A stretch of 32,599 bases of DNA, from contig CAYJPL010000023.1 of the NCBI GenBank assembly GCA_964372125.1, forward strand, positions 1 through 32,599, written 5' to 3'. Of the stretch, positions 8,453 to 17,300 are shown piece by piece; position 1 is the stretch's first letter, and every line of letters begins with the position of its first letter. This stretch comes from Tannockella sp964372125 (GTDB lineage Bacteria; Bacillota_I; Bacilli_A; Erysipelotrichales; Coprobacillaceae). The position numbers were made by a program, and so were the translations under genes. The notes below the pieces were generated by a model. It did not search any database and was not told where the DNA came from. It worked only from the letters and a program-made list of their open reading frames with translations.

Positions 8453-9303
8453 TGGCAACAATTCGTGAGTTAATTCAACAAACAGAAGCAAGATTAGATG
8501 ATAGTAATAAAGATGTTAATGTTGCTAAAGTGTTATTATTCCATGTAGCAAATAAACAACCACATGAATTATATATGATGATGGATGAACCATTAGATAA
8601 AGATATCGAAAAGGCATTCTTAGATGGAATTGAAGAATATTTTAATGGTCAACCAATACAATATATTAAAGGCGTAGAAACTTTCTTTGGACGTGACTTT
8701 ACAGTAAATAAGGATGTTCTAATTCCTCGCTATGAAACTGAAGAATTAGTCGAACAGATTTTGTATCGTATCGATGATTATTTTGAAGACTACACACAAA
8801 TAAAAATGTGTGATGTTGGAACTGGCAGCGGAGCAATTGCAATCAGTCTTGCATTAGAAGAACCAAGGTTAAAAGTAAGCGCTAGTGATATTTCAAGCGA
8901 TGCTTTAGAAGTTGCAAAAAAGAATGCAAAAGACTTAAATGCTGATGTAGTATTTCACCAAGGTGATATGTTAGAACCATTTGTTGGTGATAGCTTTGAT
9001 ATTTTTGTATCAAACCCACCATATATTCCGCAATCTCAAGAAATAGAAGCAGTTGTAAAGAATAATGAACCACATGTTGCATTATTTGGTGGTGATGATG
9101 GTTTATATTTCTATAGAAAAATATTTAAAGAAGTAAAACAAATTTTAAATAAAAAGGCTTTGCTAGCATTTGAAATGGGATTTGACCAAAGAGAGTTAAT
9201 GGAAAAAGCAGTGCGTGAGTATTTTGATGATGAATTTGAAATAATTAAAGATATAAACGGTAAAGATAGAATGTTATTTATCTATCACAATTTCAAGAAA
9301 TAA
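8452..9303 (+). CDS. prmC: Release factor glutamine N5-methyltransferase PrmC (HemK)
   Basis: SAM-dependent enzyme that methylates the glutamine of the release-factor GGQ motif. At 283 residues it has family length. It has an N-terminal substrate-binding helical domain (about 1-75, with QPIQYIKG), SAM-binding motif I DVGTGSGAIAISLA (about 123), and the catalytic NPPY at residues 188-191. One-base overlap with prfA shows co-transcription and coupling to its substrate's gene. Confidence 0.97.
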   Translation: MATIRELIQQTEARLDDSNKDVNVAKVLLFHVANKQPHELYMMMDEPLDKDIEKAFLDGIEEYFNGQPIQYIKGVETFFGRDFTVNKDVLIPRYETEELVEQILYRIDDYFEDYTQIKMCDVGTGSGAIAISLALEEPRLKVSASDISSDALEVAKKNAKDLNADVVFHQGDMLEPFVGDSFDIFVSNPPYIPQSQEIEAVVKNNEPHVALFGGDDGLYFYRKIFKEVKQILNKKALLAFEMGFDQRELMEKAVREYFDDEFEIIKDINGKDRMLFIYHNFKK

Positions 9304-9304
9304 T

Positions 9305-9790
9305 ATGTTTACTACCGATAGGCTTATTATTGATGCATTTAAGGAAAAAGATATTGAAGCATTTTACTTATATCGCCGTAAAGAAGATGTGAGTGAGTTT
9401 CAATCATGGGATGACTATACAATGGAAAATGCAAAACATAGAATAGAGTATTGTATAAAGCATCCATTTACAAAACTTAGTAAAAACTGTCAACTAGCAA
9501 TACGACTTAAAAATGGAACTTTGATAGGTGATGTGTATTTAGAGCCAACAACATTTTCAAGTATTACAATAGGATACACGATTAATAGTACATATTGGAA
9601 TAATGGATATGGCTATGAATTTTTAGGGTCATTGTTAGAATGGTTAAAAGTGCAATATAAATATCGAGTTGTTCATTGTCATGTATATGTTGAAAATGTT
9701 CGATCTATTCAATTATTAAAAAAATATAATTTTATTGAATATCGTAGATCAATGTATTTAGGTGATATAAGCTTTAAAAAGAATCTATAG
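9305..9790 (+). CDS. GNAT-family N-acetyltransferase (RimJ/RimL-like)
   Basis: The 161-residue protein has the opening TDRLIIDAFKEKDIEAFYLYR, a WNNGYGYEFLGSLLEWL segment that corresponds to the acetyl-CoA-binding region, and the C-terminal ENVRSIQLLKKYNFIEY that is typical of RimJ/RimL-type acetyltransferases. These transfer acetyl groups to protein N-termini or small amines; the substrate cannot be read from sequence. It starts two bases after the prmC stop with only a weak ribosome site, so it is likely translated by coupling as the third gene of the prfA-prmC transcript. A terminator overlaps its stop codon. Confidence 0.85.
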   Translation: MFTTDRLIIDAFKEKDIEAFYLYRRKEDVSEFQSWDDYTMENAKHRIEYCIKHPFTKLSKNCQLAIRLKNGTLIGDVYLEPTTFSSITIGYTINSTYWNNGYGYEFLGSLLEWLKVQYKYRVVHCHVYVENVRSIQLLKKYNFIEYRRSMYLGDISFKKNL

Positions 9791-9809
9791 GCAAGGTGAC
9801 TTGCCTTTT
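9789..9809 (+). terminator. Intrinsic terminator overlapping the GNAT stop codon
   Basis: AGGCAAG pairs with CTTGCCT around a GTGA loop, followed by TTTTA. The stem begins within the TAG stop codon (9788-9790), so no sequence is wasted between the gene and its terminator. Confidence 0.8.
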
Positions 9810-9828
9810 ATTATAGGGGGAAAGAAAT

Positions 9829-11010
9829 ATGTTATTTTCACTAGCAATAATATTTATAACAGGTATGCTTCTTGCAAAGGTGTTTAGTTTATTAAAATTA
9901 CCTAGTTTGCTAGGGATGCTTATTGCAGGTATCATACTTGGACCATCAGTATTTAATCTATTGGATCATCAAATATTAGGTATATCGTTAGAATTAAGGG
10001 AACTTGCACTCATAATTATACTGACAAGAGCTGGATTAAATTTAGATATTGATCAATTAAAAAAAGCAGGAAAAAGTACATTATTAATGTGCTTTGTTCC
10101 TGCAATATTTGAAATCGTGTGTATAACGATAACTGCACCAATTCTTCTAGGCTTTAGTTATCTAGAAGCTATGCTACTTGGAAGTGTACTTGCTGCAGTT
10201 AGCCCTGCTGTAATTGTTCCTAAAATGTTACAGTTACAAGAAGAGGGATATGGTAAAGATAAATCAATACCGCAGATAGTTATGGCTTGTGCATCTGTAG
10301 ATGATGTTTTTGTATTAATCTTATTTAGTGCACTTTTACAGTCATTTGCAAGTAATACAATAGACGCAACTACATTCTTACAAGTTCCATCATCGATATT
10401 GCTTGGATTGCTAGGTGGTTTTATTGTCGGTTTATTAGTAATAAAATTATTTAAAAAAGTATCTATTAAAGATAGTAGTAAAGTAATAATATTATTATCG
10501 ATTTCGTTTGTTGCGGTGTCTCTAGAAGATTCAATCAGTGGTAATATTGCATTTTCTGGATTATTATTTATTATGGCATTAGGTGCAACAATAAATTTAA
10601 AGTATTCAGTATTATCAAAGCGATTATCTACAAAATTTTCAAAATTATGGATTCCAGCACAAATATTACTATTTGTACTAGTTGGAGCTAGTGTTGATAT
10701 CCAATATTTATCTAATGTAGGGATAGAAGTATTTGCATTACTAATATTAGCATTAGTTGCAAGATCACTAGGGGTATATTTTAGCTTATATTCTAGCAAT
10801 CTAAATAAAAAGGAAAAATATTTCATGATAATTTCATACTTACCAAAAGCTACTGTGCAAGCAGCCATTGGTGGTATACCACTAGCTAATGGTATAGGGG
10901 TAGGGAATACAGTTCTAACGGTTGCAGTCTTATCAATATTAGTTACGGCACCACTGGGGAGTATATTAATCGATAACACATATAAAAAATATTTATATAT
11001 AAATAATTAA
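9829..11010 (+). CDS. Cation:proton antiporter, NHA/SLC9B-like (CPA2 superfamily)
   Basis: A 393-residue integral membrane protein with about 12 hydrophobic segments along its whole length. Motifs resemble the NHA (SLC9B) branch of monovalent cation/proton antiporters: LTRAGLNLD after the third helix, AVSPAVIVPKML, and an ASVDDVF pair of acidic residues (about 158) in the position of the ion-binding aspartates. It therefore probably exchanges Na+ (or Li+/K+) for protons across the cytoplasmic membrane. The ribosome site is GGGGGAAAG. It is flanked by a terminator upstream and by the separately promoted feo operon downstream, so it looks like a single-gene unit. The cation preference is inferred. 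Confidence 0.85.
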   Translation: MLFSLAIIFITGMLLAKVFSLLKLPSLLGMLIAGIILGPSVFNLLDHQILGISLELRELALIIILTRAGLNLDIDQLKKAGKSTLLMCFVPAIFEIVCITITAPILLGFSYLEAMLLGSVLAAVSPAVIVPKMLQLQEEGYGKDKSIPQIVMACASVDDVFVLILFSALLQSFASNTIDATTFLQVPSSILLGLLGGFIVGLLVIKLFKKVSIKDSSKVIILLSISFVAVSLEDSISGNIAFSGLLFIMALGATINLKYSVLSKRLSTKFSKLWIPAQILLFVLVGASVDIQYLSNVGIEVFALLILALVARSLGVYFSLYSSNLNKKEKYFMIISYLPKATVQAAIGGIPLANGIGVGNTVLTVAVLSILVTAPLGSILIDNTYKKYLYINN

Positions 11011-11015
11011 AAAAC

Positions 11016-11043
11016 TTGACAATATATAAGATAATGATAAACT
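11016..11043 (+). promoter_or_regulatory. feo promoter with Fur-like operator
   Basis: A perfect -35 TTGACA (11016-11021) is followed at 16 bases by TAAACT (11038-11043) as a likely -10. GATAATGATAAAC (11030-11042) overlaps the -10 and matches the first 11 bases of the classical Fur box GATAATGATAATCATTATC; the second half matches poorly. This fits iron-responsive repression by a Fur- or DtxR-type regulator. The regulator is not encoded in this window. Confidence 0.6.
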
Positions 11044-11079
11044 GTTTGTAGTTAGATATCGCTAACCAAGGAGGGAATT

Positions 11080-11313
11080 ATGAAACTGAATGAAGCAAAA
11101 GTAGGAAATAGTTGTGTTGTTACTAGTGCACCAACATCAACAAAGCTATCAATCTTTTTACACTCTTTAGGAATTATTGAGGGAGCTGTTATAACAATGA
11201 AATCAAAAGTTGGCGGAAATTACATTGTATATGTCAAAGATAGCCGATATGCAATTGACAGTGCACTTGCAAAACAAATTGAAGTTAAATCATTAGAAGG
11301 AGGAATAGCATAA
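11080..11313 (+). CDS. feoA: Ferrous iron transport protein FeoA
   Basis: Small cytosolic SH3-like protein (77 residues) that accompanies the Fe(II) transporter FeoB and is thought to bind or modulate it. The FeoA pattern is visible: an N-terminal LNEAKVGNSCVV strand, LHSLGIIEGAVITMKSK in the middle, and a C-terminal DSRYAIDSALAKQIEV. A strong AAGGAGGG ribosome site precedes it, and its stop overlaps the feoB start by one base (TAATG). Confidence 0.93.
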   Translation: MKLNEAKVGNSCVVTSAPTSTKLSIFLHSLGIIEGAVITMKSKVGGNYIVYVKDSRYAIDSALAKQIEVKSLEGGIA

Positions 11314-13220
11314 TGAAAATATTATTAGCTGGGAATCCAAACAGTGGTAAAACAACATTGTATAATGCGTTGACAGGGAAACTAGAATATGTTGGTAACT
11401 GGTCTGGTGTTACTGTCGATGTAAAACAAGTAAAGTTAAAAAGTAAATATGGTAACGGGATGGTTGTTGATCTTCCTGGTGCGTATTCAATTGCACCTTA
11501 TTCAAGTGAAGAAACAATCAGTGTTGATTATATTAAAGCTGCAGACTGTGATGTTATTGTAAACATTGTAGATTGTAATACATTATCAAGAAGCTTATTT
11601 TTTACAACGCAGTTACTTGAACAAGGTACGCCTGTAATCATTGCATTAAATAAAAGTGATATTGCAAAAGATGAAATTAATATCAAAGAACTTGAAAATC
11701 AATTAGGATGTAAAGTAGTATCAATTTCTGCTGAAAAGAACTCCAATTTAGAAGAATTAATGAAAGAGTGTGAAGCAGCTACTAAAAATTCATTTAGTAA
11801 AGAAATTAAAGATGATAATCATAGATACCAAGTAATTGATGAAATTCTAAAAAGCTCTATCATAAAAAAGGCAGATAGAACGGTATTATCAAAAACAGAT
11901 AAAGTCGATAGAATACTTACAAGTAAAATATTAGGATTACCTATATTCTTAGGTGTTTTATGGGTAGTATATTACTTATCTCAAAAAGGAATTGGTGGTT
12001 ACTTTTCTGGATTACTAAATGATAATGTATTTGGTGAAATCATACCAACCTTCTTTAATGATTTATTTGCATCAATGAATGTTGCGCCACTATTACAATC
12101 TTTAATAGTTGATGGTGCAATTGGTGGCGTAGGTGCAGTACTTGGATTCACTCCACTAATTATGGTACTATTCTTCTTACTTGCATTGCTAGAAGATAGT
12201 GGATATATGGCACGTGTGGCAGTGGTAATGGACGTATTCTTCAAAAGAATTGGACTATCTGGAAAATCAATAATTCCAATGGTTGTAGGTACGGGTTGTG
12301 CAATCCCAGGTGTAATGGCAACAAGAACGATTGAAAATGTTAATGAAAGAAGACGTTTATCAATATTAGTACCGTTTATTCCTTGTGGAGCAAAGCTTCC
12401 GGTTATCGCATTACTTGCAGCTGTGTTCTTCCCAGAATCTTCATGGGTAGGACCATCAATATATATTCTAGCAATTATTGTAATCTTAATTGTTGGATTA
12501 ATTTTAAAGAAAATATTTACTTCATCTGATGAAGCTTCAGTATTCTTAATTGAATTACCAGATTATAAAATGCCGAGACTTAGTTACGCAATTAGACATA
12601 TGTTTGACAAAGCTTGGGCATTCATCAAAAAAGCAGGTACAATTATCTTAGTATGTAATACAGCAATTTGGTTATTACAAACTTATAGCTTTAGCTTTGA
12701 AGTAGTAGATGCTAGCGATAGTATGTTAGCAGCGTTTGCGGGAATATTTGTGCCAATCTTTATACCACTTGGATTTGCGACATGGCAATTAGCTGCTGGA
12801 GCGATCACAGGTTTTATCGCAAAAGAAAACGTTGTTGGAACACTTGCAGTAATTTTAGCAGTTGATGAAGCAGTATTATCATCAGTAGGTGGACCTTTAG
12901 AAACAGTAGCAGGATTAACTGCAATCACAGGTTTTTCATATTTAGTATTTAATTTATTTACACCTCCTTGTTTTGCAGCTTTAGGAGCTATGAACTCGGA
13001 AATGAAAAGTAAAAAATGGTTAGGAATTGGTATTACAGTTCAATTATTAACTGGATATACATTAGCCTTACTCGTAACACAAATAGGTACACTAGTAATG
13101 ACTGGAGAGCTTGCATCTGGTTTCATTGCGGCAGTCGTATTTATAATTGTAGAAATCTTTGTCGTTATTATGCTGATGAAAAAACCAGTAAAAGAACGTA
13201 CACAAATTATTGTAAGATAA
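11313..13220 (+). CDS. feoB: Ferrous iron transporter FeoB
   Basis: Main membrane importer of Fe(II). At 635 residues it is slightly short but complete. The N-terminal GTPase domain shows G1 GNPNSGKTT (7-15), G3 DLPG (about 53) and G4 NKSD (about 113). A helical spacer (about 160-190) precedes the membrane domain with two Gate-like repeats. The conserved PFIPCGAKLP motif (about 353) and a second cysteine-containing segment FTPPCFAALGAMNSE (about 550) are the expected iron-path elements. The gene overlaps feoA by one base and is followed one base later by a Cys-rich mini-protein, forming a three-gene operon under the Fur-like promoter. Confidence 0.97.
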   Translation: MKILLAGNPNSGKTTLYNALTGKLEYVGNWSGVTVDVKQVKLKSKYGNGMVVDLPGAYSIAPYSSEETISVDYIKAADCDVIVNIVDCNTLSRSLFFTTQLLEQGTPVIIALNKSDIAKDEINIKELENQLGCKVVSISAEKNSNLEELMKECEAATKNSFSKEIKDDNHRYQVIDEILKSSIIKKADRTVLSKTDKVDRILTSKILGLPIFLGVLWVVYYLSQKGIGGYFSGLLNDNVFGEIIPTFFNDLFASMNVAPLLQSLIVDGAIGGVGAVLGFTPLIMVLFFLLALLEDSGYMARVAVVMDVFFKRIGLSGKSIIPMVVGTGCAIPGVMATRTIENVNERRRLSILVPFIPCGAKLPVIALLAAVFFPESSWVGPSIYILAIIVILIVGLILKKIFTSSDEASVFLIELPDYKMPRLSYAIRHMFDKAWAFIKKAGTIILVCNTAIWLLQTYSFSFEVVDASDSMLAAFAGIFVPIFIPLGFATWQLAAGAITGFIAKENVVGTLAVILAVDEAVLSSVGGPLETVAGLTAITGFSYLVFNLFTPPCFAALGAMNSEMKSKKWLGIGITVQLLTGYTLALLVTQIGTLVMTGELASGFIAAVVFIIVEIFVVIMLMKKPVKERTQIIVR

Positions 13221-13221
13221 T

Positions 13222-13365
13222 ATGGCAACGATAATTGTTGGTATCTTGTTTGTAGCAATTATTGCTTATGCATTACGCAAAACAATAAAAGGTGCAAAAC
13301 AAGGTGGATGTGCAGGTTGTAGCGGGAGTTGCAAGCATACTAAGGACTGCGATCACCATAAATAA
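13222..13365 (+). CDS. FeoB-associated Cys-rich membrane mini-protein
   Basis: A 47-residue protein starting one base after the feoB stop. It has one N-terminal membrane helix (TIIVGILFVAIIAYAL) and a short basic linker. The tail is rich in potential metal ligands: C-A-G-C-S-G-S-C-K-H-T-K-D-C-D-H-H-K, that is four cysteines and three histidines in 18 residues. This matches the small FeoB-associated Cys-rich proteins found after feoB in many Firmicutes. They may take the place of FeoC or receive Fe(II), but the role is not established. It is followed at once by a terminator, so it is the last gene of the operon. Confidence 0.85.
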   Translation: MATIIVGILFVAIIAYALRKTIKGAKQGGCAGCSGSCKHTKDCDHHK

Positions 13366-13372
13366 TTACAAG

Positions 13373-13397
13373 CACGTAGGGAAACCTACGTGTTTTT
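13373..13397 (+). terminator. Intrinsic terminator of the feo operon
   Basis: CACGTAGG (13373-13380) pairs perfectly with CCTACGTG (13385-13392) around a GAAA loop, followed by TTTTT. Confidence 0.92.
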
Positions 13398-13462
13398 ATG
13401 TATGATTACAATAATATAACTATAAAGTAGTTTTTAATATGTAAAAGTGATGAAATATCTAG

Positions 13463-13468
13463 TATAAT
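13463..13468 (+). promoter_or_regulatory. Probable -10 box of the RpiR-type regulator
   Basis: TATAAT lies 30 bases upstream of the chosen start (13499). Transcription from it would begin near 13475, which excludes the upstream ATG at 13475 as a start. The -35 is weak. Confidence 0.45.
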
Positions 13469-13498
13469 AAGCTAATGATAAACATGGGAGAAAATATA

Positions 13499-14263
13499 AT
13501 GATATTTACGTATAAACAATTGGCTACATTAAATGATACTGAGAAGTTGATTTACCAATATACAATTACAAACTTAGATAGAATTAGCAACATATCAATT
13601 CGTGACTTTGCAAAAGAGACACATGTCTCTACTGCAACAATTTTGCGTTATTGTTACAAACTAGGTTGTAATGGTTTTGTGGAGTTTAAATTAAAATTGC
13701 GAATTTATCAAGAGAAATCCATGTCACAAACTACCAATAATGAAACAGATGTTCTTTTAGAGTTTTTCAAATATGCTTCGCAAGAATCATTTAAAGAAAA
13801 ATTAGATGAGTTGGCAGATTACATAGATAAATCTAAAAGAGTGAGTTTTTTAGGTATAGGCACAAGTGGTTTTCTAGCACAATATAGTGCTAGATACTTA
13901 TCAAATATTGGTTATTATAGTAATGCAATAATTGATCCTTATTATCCGCCTCCGGTTGATGATATTGATACCTTACTTATAGTGTTAAGTGAAAGTGGAG
14001 AGACACGTGAGGTAATTGACCAAATTCGCTTGTATCAAATGATAAATGCAAAAGTAGCAGTTATTACAAATAATCCACTAACGACAATTGATAGGATAAG
14101 TGATTTAAGTATTTATTATTATGTTATTGAAAATATATTGCCCCAAACGTATAACGTAACATCACAGGTTCCTGTCATACATATTGTTGAGGAAGTTGGT
14201 CGTCTCTTACAAAAGAGAAAAAATAGATCATTACCGCAACTTGTGACAAGCAGAAACTTATAA
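13499..14263 (+). CDS. MurR/RpiR-family transcriptional regulator
   Basis: A 254-residue sugar-phosphate-responsive regulator. An N-terminal helix-turn-helix (about 5-75: IRDFAKETHVSTATILRYCYKLG) is followed by a SIS sugar-isomerase-fold domain (about 105-225: VSFLGIGTSG and LSESGETREVI, which are the phosphosugar-binding loops). Family members bind sugar phosphates such as N-acetylmuramic acid or N-acetylglucosamine phosphates and control nearby catabolic genes. The start at 13499 is preferred because GGGAG (13486-13490) lies eight bases upstream; the ATG at 13475 has no ribosome site and sits at the predicted transcription start. It lies directly upstream of the secreted beta-helix protein and the mannose-family PTS, which are its most likely targets (inference). 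Confidence 0.85.
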   Translation: MIFTYKQLATLNDTEKLIYQYTITNLDRISNISIRDFAKETHVSTATILRYCYKLGCNGFVEFKLKLRIYQEKSMSQTTNNETDVLLEFFKYASQESFKEKLDELADYIDKSKRVSFLGIGTSGFLAQYSARYLSNIGYYSNAIIDPYYPPPVDDIDTLLIVLSESGETREVIDQIRLYQMINAKVAVITNNPLTTIDRISDLSIYYYVIENILPQTYNVTSQVPVIHIVEEVGRLLQKRKNRSLPQLVTSRNL

Positions 14264-14290
14264 GTTCATTTATTTTGTTACAAAAAATGT

Positions 14291-14314
14291 AACCCGTTAC
14301 AATAACGGGTTTTT
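14291..14314 (+). terminator. Intrinsic terminator after the RpiR-type regulator
   Basis: AACCCGTTA (14291-14299) pairs with TAACGGGTT (14303-14311) around a three-base loop, followed by Ts. The large surface-protein gene 52 bases further on therefore needs its own promoter or readthrough. Confidence 0.88.
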
Positions 14315-14365
14315 CTATGTTTTGTTTTTATAAGCTATGCTACTATTTTTGCAGGAGGGTAGTTT

Positions 14366-17300
14366 ATGAAAAAAATATTAACAATAGTAACAGTAGTATG
14401 TATGTTAGTCGCAAGCTTATTTACAACTTCTACTGTATCAGCAACATATGTTGCAAAAGATGCATATCAACAAAACGATGCGTATAGTTATTTTGTTGAT
14501 GCAAAGTCAGGAAAGGTAGTAGAGTCGAAAGACGGAGAACTGGTGGCAACAGTAGATTCAACGGACGGAAGTAGTTTACCAGACTCAGCCTTATTTACAA
14601 TTGAAACGTATACAGACGTAAATCGTATACAAGTTATAAATAGTGGAACACAAATGATATGGCAAAGTAACGGTGATTCTTTAGTATCAAATGCCGGAAA
14701 AGTTGCATCTATCAACACAGGAAGTTGGGAAGGATTTGAATTAGAGTCTACAACAGTTGTTGAAGGGGCGACATATATTAAAAATTTCTCAGGAAAATAT
14801 ATCACTGTAAATGATGAGGGAGCAATGTCAGTTACTACAAATGTTGGTGATGCTTCAGCGTTTTATATAATTGATGCAAAATATGATGATGTATCAATAT
14901 ACTTTGAACATAAAGAATCAGGGGAATACATTAAGTCAAATGGTGTAGATAAAGCACTTACTGTAGAAGCAGCTGATGTAGCTTCTTTATCTGATGAGTT
15001 TAGATATACTGAAGTATGGGGTAATTGGGAAGGTCCATCTGTTACCTTTAATTCAAAAGCGTACCCTGATACAAGATGGAAAGCAGGAGATGTTGATGAA
15101 CTAACACAAATTGGTGGTTCTAGTCATGGTGGTTGGGAATCAGTACGTTTTCTAGCAAATGGTGATGGAACAATTACTTTTGTGGAACCAATAAATAATA
15201 ATGTTTTATCTGTCGAAGGAGACAAAATCGTTAATACGGGTAGTACTGAAGTAACTGAAGAGTCAAAATTTATTGTACACTCAGTTGTAGCACCTAAAAA
15301 AGCTTCTAATATATCAGTGAGTGATATTGAACAAAATTCTGCAACAGTTAGCTGGACAGAGGTTACTAACTCATTGCATTCTGGATATAAAGTAATAGCA
15401 ACACCAACTATTGGTAGTGGATTAGCAGTAATTGAAAGTGAAGAAATTGCAGGGACAACAACAACTTTAACTGGTTTAGAAAAAGGTACCTCATATGACA
15501 TTGCAGTACGTACTGTAAATGGATTATCTCCATTTTCAACAAGTGATTCGGTAAGCATGCAGACATTGAATGGTGCAAGACCACTTCAACCTGAAAACTT
15601 ATCTTCAACATATAATGAAGGTAACATTATAGTATCATTTGATGCGGTAGATGGAGCTACTAGCTATGATATTTATCATGCACCTAGCGCATATGCTGAG
15701 TATGAAAAATTAGATACAGTTACTGAAACTAGTTATGTGGCTACAGGTATAGATCCAAATAATAGATATGTTCATTACTATAAAGTGGTTGCTAATAATG
15801 AAAATGGAAGTTCTGCATTGTCATCAGAATTCACATCTTTAGAAACAGAATTATTTGGTGAAAATACAATCTTTATCGCGGAAACTGACACTGTTGAAAA
15901 CATCGATACTGTAATAAATGATGTATTCACATTACAAAATGATTTTGATGCAGATGCACAATTCAATGAACTTAGATATAGTATTTACTTTAAACCAGGT
16001 GATTATACAGAAACAAGTGTTATGAATTTAGGGTATTACACACAATTTGCTGGTCTTGGAGAATTACCAACAGATGTTAAATTAAATAATATCGCAATCC
16101 CAGCTTATCTGCCTGAAGGAGAACTAGGTGGAGATGGAAATAATGCGACTTGTAACTTCTGGAGATCAACTGAAAATGTTGCTGTATACAATACTGGAAA
16201 TGAACAAGGGAAAACACAAGATGGTTCTTGGCGAGCAGATGATTTAAACTGGGCAGTAGCGCAAGCTGCGCCACTGCGCCGTATTTATAGTGAAAGAAAT
16301 ATTTCTTACGATTGGAATTATGGATGGGCTAGTGGTGGATATGTTGCAGATAGTTATATAGCTGCAGATGCTGGTACTCATTCAGGACAACAATTCTATA
16401 CAAGAAACTCGACAATTACTGGGGAAATATTCGGAACTACACTTAATAACTTTTATCAAGGAGTAGAAGCACCAAATTCAGTTAATACTTTAGATGAAAG
16501 CAATGCAAATTTACTTACTAGTGGAGAAGGGTACTCAAACTGGTCTATTCCAGGAGCAGAAAATAACCAACAAGTATTCACTATGATTGATAGTACTGAA
16601 GAATTAAGTGAGAAGCCATTCTTATATCTTGATGGTGGAGAATACAAAGTATTTGTACCAAGCATTGAAGAAAATACTTCTGGAACTTCTTGGAATCACG
16701 AAACTGGTGATATGGGTAAAGGTGAATCAATTTCAATTGATGAATTCTTCATCGCAAAAGAAGGGGATAGTGCTGCCACGATTAATGAACAATTAGAAGC
16801 AGGTAAAAATATATTCTTTAGTGCTGGTATCTACTACGCAGAAGAGCCAATTGTTGTAAATAATCCTGATACAATTATTTTAGGATCAGGATATGCCTCA
16901 ATCATTCCTACAAATGATGAAGCTGCTATGATTACAGGTGATGTTGGAGGATTAATTATCGCTGGTCTAGTATTTGATGCAGGGGAACATTCTGAATATT
17001 TATTAAAAGTAGGTAATGAAAAAACAGATGTTCGTCATGAGGATAATCCAACTGTGCTACAGGATTTATTCTTTAGAATAGGTGGAACAACTGATATTCT
17101 TACAAAAGCTGATAATGCTTTAGAAATAAATACGAATGATGTTATAGGTGATCACTTCTGGATATGGAGAGCCGATCATGGTGCTGGTGTGGAATGGTAT
17201 GGAAATGAATCTGCACATGGCCTAATTGTAAATGGAGATCATATGACAATGTATGGATTGTTTGTGGAACATTTCCAAAGTTATAATACATTGTGGAATG

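Noticed and set aside
10158..10979. A 273-codon open frame on the minus strand inside the antiporter gene
   Set aside because: It is fully antisense to a well-supported membrane protein, has low-complexity Asn/Ile/Ser-rich content, and lacks a recognisable family or a ribosome site.
13475..13498. Upstream ATG for the RpiR-type regulator
   Set aside because: It has no ribosome site and falls at the predicted transcription start of the TATAAT at 13463. The ATG at 13499 has GGGAG at proper spacing.
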